From Azonexus sp. (GTDB taxonomy: Bacteria; Pseudomonadota; Gammaproteobacteria; Burkholderiales; Rhodocyclaceae): 6,163 nucleotides of DNA. A model generated the notes under the pieces. That model saw only the letters and a list, made by a program, of their open reading frames with translations, had not been told where the DNA came from and did not search any database. Positions 1 to 6,163 of this stretch are shown here, piece by piece; position 1 is the first letter of the stretch, and every line of letters starts with the position of its first letter. The DNA lies in contig JAKLLI010000122.1 of NCBI GenBank assembly GCA_023150195.1, forward strand, positions 1 through 6,163, read 5' to 3'. The translations under genes were made by a program, and so were the position numbers.

Positions 1-261
1 TTACGTGCGGCCAATCGCATCAGTCGGCTACGTTGCGAAGCGCTGGTGCTCAGTGTTCGTGAAACCTTGTCCGATGCGATCGCTGCCGGGGGGAGCAGCA
101 TTCGCGACTACGTGCATAGCGATGGCGGTGCGGGTTGCTTCCAGATACAAGCGGCGGTCTACGACCGTGCGGGTGCGCCGTGTGTGCGCTGTCAGGGTGT
201 GGTGCGCCAGATTCGGCAGGCAGGGCGTAGCACCTATTACTGTGCCGCTTGTCAGCGCTGA
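1..261 (+). CDS. mutM: Formamidopyrimidine-DNA glycosylase (Fpg), C-terminal part, 5' truncated by window edge
   Basis: This is the last 86 residues of a base-excision repair glycosylase/AP lyase that removes 8-oxoguanine and other oxidised purines from DNA in the cytoplasm. The frame is open from base 1 and ends at TGA 259-261. Visible family features are the helix-two-turn-helix end (LRAANRISRLRCEALV), the AAGGSS.RDYVHSDGG.G.FQ segment, and the C-terminal zinc finger: C61-x2-C64, sixteen residues, then C81-x2-C84 (numbered from the first visible codon). The finger carries the GRSTYYC loop, whose Arg inserts into the DNA at the lesion in known Fpg structures. Family members are about 270 residues, so roughly two thirds, including the catalytic N-terminal Pro-Glu, lies left of the window. 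The four zinc cysteines and the loop separate it from Nei-type paralogues lacking this exact pattern. The visible part looks intact and functional. Confidence 0.96.
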   Translation, partial: LRAANRISRLRCEALVLSVRETLSDAIAAGGSSIRDYVHSDGGAGCFQIQAAVYDRAGAPCVRCQGVVRQIRQAGRSTYYCAACQR

Positions 262-287
262 GCGGTCTCAGCAAGTGGCTGTTTCTA

Positions 288-296
288 TGCTAAATT
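288..296 (+). promoter_or_regulatory. Possible extended -10 promoter element for the dynamin-like gene
   Basis: The 65-base gap between mutM and the GTPase gene contains TGC-TAAATT, an extended -10 type element (TGn plus four of six matches to TATAAT), about 30 bases before the start codon. No good -35 hexamer lies 16-18 bases upstream, as often tolerated with extended -10 elements. A weak GGGG at 315-318, eight bases before the ATG, is the only Shine-Dalgarno-like sequence. The gene could equally be read through from mutM. This is inference from motif matching only. Confidence 0.3.
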
Positions 297-326
297 GACA
301 GACCCAACGCAATCGGGGTTGTCCAC

Positions 327-2276
327 ATGTCACTCGCTCGCCAGTTCTCCGCCTATACCGCATGGCGTACCCTGCTCTCCAACGATATCCGGGAGTTCCA
401 GACCTGGCTGGGGGACAACGAGCTTTCCGACGGACAAACCGATCTGCGCCTGAGTCAGTTGCAGGAGCGACTGCGCGAAGATCGCCTCAATGTCGCCTTT
501 GTTGCCGAGTTTTCCCGGGGCAAATCCGAGCTGATCAACGCGATTTTCTTTGCCGATTACGGCGACCGCATGTTGCCGTCTTCCATCGGGCGCACCACCA
601 TGTGTCCGACCGAACTGCTGTACGACAGCGCCAAGCCGCCGTGCATTGAGTTGCTGCCCATCCAGACGCGGGCGTCGACGGCCAGTGTCAGTGAATACAA
701 GCGTTTTGCCGACGAATGGCATTCGGTATTGCTCAATGTCGAGTCGCCCGAGGCCATGCAGGAAGCGCTGCGTCATGTCAGCGAAACCATGCGGGTGACG
801 CCGGGCGAAGCGGGGCGCCTGGGCTTCCCGGTGGGGCAGACGGACAGCGATGTTTATCAGGTGGGCGCTGACGGGCTGGTGGAAGTCCCGCGCTGGCGCC
901 ATGCGATGATCAATTTTCCGCATCCGCTGCTCAAGCAGGGCCTGGTCATCCTCGATACCCCGGGCCTCAATGCCATTGGTGCCGAACCCGAGCTGACCTT
1001 GTCGCTGCTGCCGAATGCGCATGCGGTGCTCTTCATTCTGGCCGCTGATACCGGCGTGACCCAGTCGGATCTCACTATCTGGAAAACCAATATCTGTGCG
1101 GCCAACGCCTCGCGTCGCGGTCGCATGGTGGTGCTGAACAAGATCGACGGGCAGTGGGATGAACTCAAGACGCCGGCGGAAATCGATGCCGAAATCGCGC
1201 GTCAGGCCGACAGTTGTGCCCACATTCTCGGCGTCGCGCAATCGCAGGTTTTCCCCGTGTCTGCCCAAAAGGGGCTGGTCGCCAAGGTCAATCGCGATCC
1301 GGCGCTGCTGGTTCGCAGTCGTCTGCCGCTGCTGGAGGCTGCCTTGTCCGGCGAATTGATTCCGGCCAAGCGTGACATCGTCTGTGAAAGCACCGAATCC
1401 GAATTTGGCGATGTCAGCCGCCGTGTGCGTCGTTTGCTGGAGTCCCGGTTGGCCGGGCTGGAAGAGCAGCAGGCCGAACTCACCGAACTGCGCGGCAAGA
1501 ACAAGGGCGTGGTCGAGTACATGATGGGCAAGGTACGGGCCGAGAAGGAAGAGTTCGAATCCGGCTTGCAGCGTTACTACGCCGTGCGCAGTGTGTTCTC
1601 GACACTGACCAACAACCTGTTCCGGCACCTTGGGCTGGATACCCTGCGCCAGCTGACCAGTCAGACCCGCGACGCCATGCTGGATGCCACCTTCTCCAAG
1701 TCGCTGTCCATTTCCATGGGCAATTTCTTCGCCAAGGCACGCGAGTCGCTCTACAACTCGACCCGTGAAGTCGAGGAGATTCTGGCCATGATGGATGCTA
1801 TCTACAAGAAATTCTCGGTCGAGCACGGGCTCAAGCTGGGGTCGCCGGCGGGCTTCTCGCTATTGCGCTATGAGAAGGAGCTGGATCGCCTCGAATCCTG
1901 GTGTGATACCCACTTGAATACCGTGGTTACCCTGCTGATCCACGACAAGCGCAACATCACGCAAAAATTCTTCGAGGAAGTCGCCATTCAGGTGCGTCGC
2001 GCTTTCGAGCGGGCGAACAAGGATGCCGAGGGCTGGCTGCGTGCCATCATGGCGCCGATGGAGACTCAGGTCCGCGAACACCAGATTCAGCTCAAACGTC
2101 GCCTGGAAAGTATCAAGCGCATCCATCAGGCGACCGATACCCTGGAAGACCGGATCGCCGAACTTGATGGGGTGGAAAAGGTCTTGCGCGACCAGATGGC
2201 GACGTTGGACCGCATCATCCTTGGGGTTGAGGATTTGCTGTCGCCGGAGCAGATGGAAGAACTGCGCGCCGCCTGA
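327..2276 (+). CDS. Dynamin-like large GTPase (dynamin family protein)
   Basis: A 649-residue cytoplasmic protein with an N-terminal dynamin-type GTPase domain and a long helical C-terminal half. Visible G motifs: P-loop AEFSRGKS at residues 60-67 (the usual first Gly is Ala60), G2 Thr90/Thr91 in GRTTMCPTE, G3 DTPG at 210-213, G4 NKID at 271-274, and a G5-like VSAQK at 311-315. About 118 residues separate G2 from G3, longer than in small GTPases. After residue 350 the sequence is mostly charged helix, with likely coiled coil around 366-415 and 580-625. I see no signal peptide or transmembrane segment, so any membrane contact would be peripheral. Bacterial dynamins bind and remodel membranes, but the role of this one is unknown. 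It is a single gene, not the tandem pair of some bacterial dynamins. It starts 65 bases after mutM and ends at the shared terminator. Base composition resembles its neighbours. GTPase identity is firm; family placement within dynamins is likely. Confidence 0.88.
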   Translation: MSLARQFSAYTAWRTLLSNDIREFQTWLGDNELSDGQTDLRLSQLQERLREDRLNVAFVAEFSRGKSELINAIFFADYGDRMLPSSIGRTTMCPTELLYDSAKPPCIELLPIQTRASTASVSEYKRFADEWHSVLLNVESPEAMQEALRHVSETMRVTPGEAGRLGFPVGQTDSDVYQVGADGLVEVPRWRHAMINFPHPLLKQGLVILDTPGLNAIGAEPELTLSLLPNAHAVLFILAADTGVTQSDLTIWKTNICAANASRRGRMVVLNKIDGQWDELKTPAEIDAEIARQADSCAHILGVAQSQVFPVSAQKGLVAKVNRDPALLVRSRLPLLEAALSGELIPAKRDIVCESTESEFGDVSRRVRRLLESRLAGLEEQQAELTELRGKNKGVVEYMMGKVRAEKEEFESGLQRYYAVRSVFSTLTNNLFRHLGLDTLRQLTSQTRDAMLDATFSKSLSISMGNFFAKARESLYNSTREVEEILAMMDAIYKKFSVEHGLKLGSPAGFSLLRYEKELDRLESWCDTHLNTVVTLLIHDKRNITQKFFEEVAIQVRRAFERANKDAEGWLRAIMAPMETQVREHQIQLKRRLESIKRIHQATDTLEDRIAELDGVEKVLRDQMATLDRIILGVEDLLSPEQMEELRAA

Positions 2277-2294
2277 TCGTTACGGTGAACAAAC

Positions 2295-2325
2295 AAAAAG
2301 CCCGCGAAATGGTCGCGGGCTTTTT
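2295..2325. terminator. Bidirectional intrinsic terminator between convergent genes
   Basis: A perfect inverted repeat: GCCCGCGA (2300-2307), loop AATGG (2308-2312), TCGCGGGC (2313-2320). It is flanked by five A on the left (2295-2299) and five T on the right (2321-2325), so both strands read as a GC-rich stem followed by a U-tract. It lies 18 bases after the stop of the GTPase gene and 20 bases after the stop of the ferredoxin gene on the other strand, and so should end transcription from both sides. Confidence 0.93.
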
Positions 2326-2345
2326 CACATCGGGCATTGCCGGAC

Positions 2346-3654
<1,309 letters not shown>

Positions 3655-3658
<4 letters not shown>

Positions 3659-4959
3659 TCTGCCGCCACCATGACGGTCACCAGGTCGGCCGCCTGGACG
3701 TGACGGGAAAAAGCCCGTTTGATGTCGTCGACCGTAACCGCTTCAACCTGCTTCTGGTAATTTTCCAGATAGTCGAGCGGCAGGCCATAGAAACCGATCA
3801 TCGCAACGTTGGCCAGCAATTTGGCGTTGCTGTCCAGGCGCAGCGGGAAACTGCCGGTCAAGTTCGCCTTGGCGGCCTGAAGTTCCTCTGCTGTCGGGCC
3901 GGACTTCTCAAAATCCGCGAGTACGTTGCGCACGACCTTGATGGCTTCATTCGCCTGTTTGCGCTGGGTTTGCAGGCCAATCTGGAAGGGGCCGGCCTGA
4001 CGTAGCGGTGCGACATAGCTGTACACACTGTAGGCAAAGCCGCGTTTGTCGCGGACTTCCTTGACCAGGCGCGACACAAAGCCACCGCCCCCCAGCGTGT
4101 AGTTGCCGACCAGCAGCGGGAAATAGTCGCGATGGCCGCGCTCGATGGCCGGCACGCCGATGTAGATGTGTGCCTGCGTGGCGGGATGCGGCAGCTTTTC
4201 CACCACGCTCTTGGGAATTTGCGGATCGTTGGGCAAGGCCGGCACTTCACCCTGCGGCATGGCGCTGGCCAGTTGTTGGGCGACGCGCTCGGCGTCTTGC
4301 CGGGACAAATCGCCAATCAGCGTAATGCTGGCGTTGGCGGCGTTGTACAGCCGTTGATGAAAGGCCAGGATGTCCTCGCGCGTAATGCTGGCCACGCTTT
4401 CCGAGCTGGCTTGCCGGCCATAGGGATGGCGAGGGTACATAGCTGCCCAGAAGGCTTTGCCGGCGATGGCGTCGGGGCGGGTCAGGGCATCCTTGAGGCT
4501 GGCGATGGTGCGCTGTTTTTCCCGGTCCAGAATGGCGGCATCGAAGCGCGGCTGGCCCAGAATGTCGCGCAGGATGGCCAGTGCCGGGCCTTGCTTGTCG
4601 GGATCGGAAAGGGTGCGCAGGGTAATGCTGGCGCGGTCGGTGTCGGCGCTGCCGCCGAGAATTGCGCCGATGTCGGCCAGTTGTTCGGCAATTGCGGTTT
4701 CGTCACGTTCGCCGGCACCCAGATCGAGAATGCTGCGGGTCAGCGCGGCGACGCCGGATTTGCCTTCCGGATCGAACATCGAACCGGCGCCGAAATCCAC
4801 CTGCACGTCGAGCATGGGCAGGCTGCGGGCGGGGACGAAATAGACGCGGACCCCGTTGTCGGTACGCCAGTGCTCGATGGCGATGCCGGCAAACGCCGCC
4901 TGGGCGATGAAGAAGGTGAGTGCTGCGGTCAACAGTCGTTTCATGGCAGTTTTCATCAA
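3655..4959 (-). CDS. Secreted M16 family peptidase homologue, subunit without zinc site
   Basis: Up to 434 residues with the two-lobed M16 (pitrilysin/processing-peptidase) fold. The N-terminus has a signal peptide: basic MKR, a hydrophobic stretch to about residue 20, and an AFA cleavage site near 22-24, so it acts in the periplasm. The inverted zinc motif is lost: aligned on SGVA, the usual H-x-x-E-H is replaced by Ala72, Arg75 and Ser76. The C-terminal lobe keeps the Arg/Tyr substrate-binding pair of M16 proteins in KRGFAYSVYSY (Arg306, Tyr310). This is the pattern of a non-catalytic partner, as in heterodimeric M16 peptidases such as Sphingomonas SPH2681/SPH2682 and the mitochondrial processing peptidase. 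The partner is the gene just upstream. Start is uncertain: TTG at 4959 (TTGA overlap), ATG at 4956 (TGATG overlap) or ATG at 4944. All keep the signal peptide, and none has a clear Shine-Dalgarno. Substrate unknown. Confidence 0.92.
4956..4959 (-). other. TTGA(TG) stop/start overlap between the two M16 genes
   Basis: On the minus strand the junction reads CATTGATGAAAACTGCCATG. The TGA at 4958-4956 ends the upstream M16 gene. It overlaps a possible TTG start by two bases and an ATG (4956-4954) by one. Either start implies coupled translation, fitting two subunits needed in equal amounts. Confidence 0.6.
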
Positions 4960-6163
4960 TGGCGGGTGGCAAAGCTGGGACGGCGCGGTTTGCTGTCCAG
5001 CGGTTGCGGATCCAGGACGCCAACGGTCAGGGCGTCGTCGTTGAAATATTTGCGCGCGGCAGCCTGAATGTCGGCCGCGCTGACTTTTTTCAGGCGCTCA
5101 ATACCGGTGCTCACGTCTCGCCAGGACAGGCCAACGGCCTCCATCTGGCCGATCTCCATGGCCTGGCCAAACATCGAATCCAATTTGTAGACCTGCGTGG
5201 CAATCAGTTGCGCCTTGGTGCGCTTGAGCTCCGTCTCGGTCACGCCGTCCTGCTGAATGCGCGTGATTTCCGCGCGCAGGGCGGTTTCCAGGTCCGCCAC
5301 GGAGTGACCTTCGGCCGGGGTGCCGTAGAGGAAGAACATGCCGGGGCCGCGGGCGTTGTTGTCGTACTCCACCCCCGCCGACAGGGCAATTTTGTCGGCA
5401 CGCACCAGCTTGGCGTTGAAGCGTGCGGCATCGTGGCCATCGAGAATGGCGGAGAGGATTTCCAGCGTATAGGGATCGGTGTCGGTCGCCGGGTTGCGCA
5501 CGATGGGCGCCTTGTAGCCCATCACCAACATGGGCAGTTCGGCGGGGGCCTTGACCGTGATCCGGCGGGTGCCTTCCTGCGCTGGTTCGATCTGGGTTTT
5601 GCGCTTGGGCAGGGGGCGGGTTTCGACCTTGCCGTAAATGGCCTCGGCTTGCGCGAAAACGGCTTCGTGATCGACATCGCCGGAAATGACGACGTAGGCG
5701 TTGCCCGGCATGTACCAGGTGTCGTACCAGGCGCGGGCGTCGGCCGCTGTCATGTTTTCCAGATCGCTCATCCAGCCGATGATGGGGCGGCGGTAGGGGT
5801 GTGCCTGAAAGGCCACCGCGTTCATTTGCTCGAACAGCTTGGCCTGCGGGTTGTCATCGGTGCGCATGCGGCGCTCTTCCATCACGACGCGGATTTCCTG
5901 CTCGAACTCCTTGGGATCCACGTTCAGATGACGCATGCGATCGGCTTCCAGCGTCATCATCTCGCCCAGCTTTTCCTTGGGAATCTGCTGGAAATAAGCG
6001 GTGTAATCGCGGCTGGTGAAGGCGTTGTCACGACCACCGGCAGCGGCCACGCGCTTGTTGAATTCGCCCGGGCCGACGTTAGGCGTGCCTTTGAACATCA
6101 TGTGTTCGAGGACGTGCGCCACGCCCGAGGTGCCATCGACTTCATCCATGCTGCCGATGCGGT
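4956..6163 (-). CDS. M16 family zinc peptidase, catalytic subunit, 5' end cut by window edge
   Basis: The last 401 residues of an M16B zinc metallopeptidase; the frame is still open at the window edge (RIGS precedes MDEVDG). The ATG at 6149 is internal, not the start, because family members carry further N-terminal sequence and normally a signal peptide here. The catalytic motif is HVLEH: counted from that Met, His12 and His16 bind zinc and Glu15 is the base. The third zinc ligand is Glu91 or Glu92 in VMEERRMR, at the expected 74-75 residue spacing. The flanking MMFKGT, AAAGGRDNAFTSRDYTAYFQQ and late HPYRRPIIGW are typical. In the C-terminal lobe the Arg/Tyr pair region reads RADKIALSAGVEY and does not show the usual RG.AY pattern, so that function probably comes from the downstream partner. 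Likely periplasmic, acting on peptides or unfolded proteins. About 50 residues are probably missing. Confidence 0.94.
   Translation of the reverse strand, partial: RIGSMDEVDGTSGVAHVLEHMMFKGTPNVGPGEFNKRVAAAGGRDNAFTSRDYTAYFQQIPKEKLGEMMTLEADRMRHLNVDPKEFEQEIRVVMEERRMRTDDNPQAKLFEQMNAVAFQAHPYRRPIIGWMSDLENMTAADARAWYDTWYMPGNAYVVISGDVDHEAVFAQAEAIYGKVETRPLPKRKTQIEPAQEGTRRITVKAPAELPMLVMGYKAPIVRNPATDTDPYTLEILSAILDGHDAARFNAKLVRADKIALSAGVEYDNNARGPGMFFLYGTPAEGHSVADLETALRAEITRIQQDGVTETELKRTKAQLIATQVYKLDSMFGQAMEIGQMEAVGLSWRDVSTGIERLKKVSAADIQAAARKYFNDDALTVGVLDPQPLDSKPRRPSFATRH

Noticed and set aside
245..265. Inverted repeat CCGCT...AGCGG around the mutM stop codon, with an inner CAGCGCTG palindrome
   Set aside because: The stem is short and interrupted and no T-run follows directly, so it is not a credible intrinsic terminator.
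5..298. Alternative frames at 5-298 (plus) and 50-274 (minus) in the mutM end
   Set aside because: The frame ending at 261 matches the Fpg zinc finger exactly, so the overlapping frames are shadows.
295..300. A perfect TTGACA -35 hexamer upstream of the GTPase gene
   Set aside because: A -10 element 17 bases on would fall at about 318-323, nearly on the ATG at 327, and the bases there (GTTGTC) do not resemble TATAAT.
330..1826. A 498-codon open frame on the minus strand across the GTPase gene
   Set aside because: It is codon-aligned antisense to the real gene. Stops there would need TTA, CTA or TCA codons on the sense strand, which are rare in this GC-rich genome. The translation shows no recognisable domain.
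4322..4632. The 11-base string GTAATGCTGGC occurring at 4322, 4382 and 4622
   Set aside because: All three are in frame and encode the same short ASIT strand on the minus strand of one M16 gene. Short, unevenly spaced and explained by coding; not a repeat element.
4132..5067. A 311-codon open frame on the plus strand across the M16 pair, and a similar one at 2667-3143 over coaD
   Set aside because: Both lie opposite well-identified genes with clear motifs, encode low-information Gly/Ala/His-rich sequence and are explained by biased codon use.

Overview
The window looks like an ordinary, GC-rich chromosomal segment of a Gram-negative proteobacterium. The protein sequences suggest a betaproteobacterium, possibly near Rhodocyclales, but this is inference from protein style and was not tested. 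Two gene groups converge on a shared bidirectional terminator near position 2310. There are no RNA genes, insertion sequences, CRISPR arrays or phage genes, and no gene-free stretch longer than about 70 bases.

Left part, plus strand: the 3' end of mutM (formamidopyrimidine-DNA glycosylase, 1-261, cut by the window edge) is followed after 65 bases by a 649-residue dynamin-like large GTPase (327-2276). All five G motifs can be placed, but the P-loop has Ala in place of its first Gly, and about 120 residues separate the G2 threonine from the G3 motif.

Right part, minus strand, read from the right edge leftwards: a zinc M16 peptidase subunit (HxxEH, cut at its 5' end by the window edge), a secreted M16 homologue without the zinc motif, rsmD (16S rRNA m2G966 methyltransferase), coaD (phosphopantetheine adenylyltransferase) and an Allochromatium-type 2[4Fe-4S] ferredoxin. 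The first four are joined by three successive 4-base overlaps, each reading TTGA. rsmD and coaD appear to use TTG starts, so the block looks like one translationally coupled operon. The ferredoxin follows coaD after 21 bases and has its own good ribosome-binding site.

The two M16 proteins probably form a periplasmic heterodimer in which one subunit supplies the zinc site and the other the Arg/Tyr pair. The other operon products are cytoplasmic housekeeping proteins with no obvious functional link to the peptidases. A similar cluster order (mutM ... fdx, coaD ... rsmD, M16, M16, then ftsY) is known in Pseudomonas aeruginosa, so the backbone is old and conserved. The dynamin-like gene in the convergent gap is the part that stands out. 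I do not see a convincing new multi-gene system here; the GTPase is the best candidate for follow-up.
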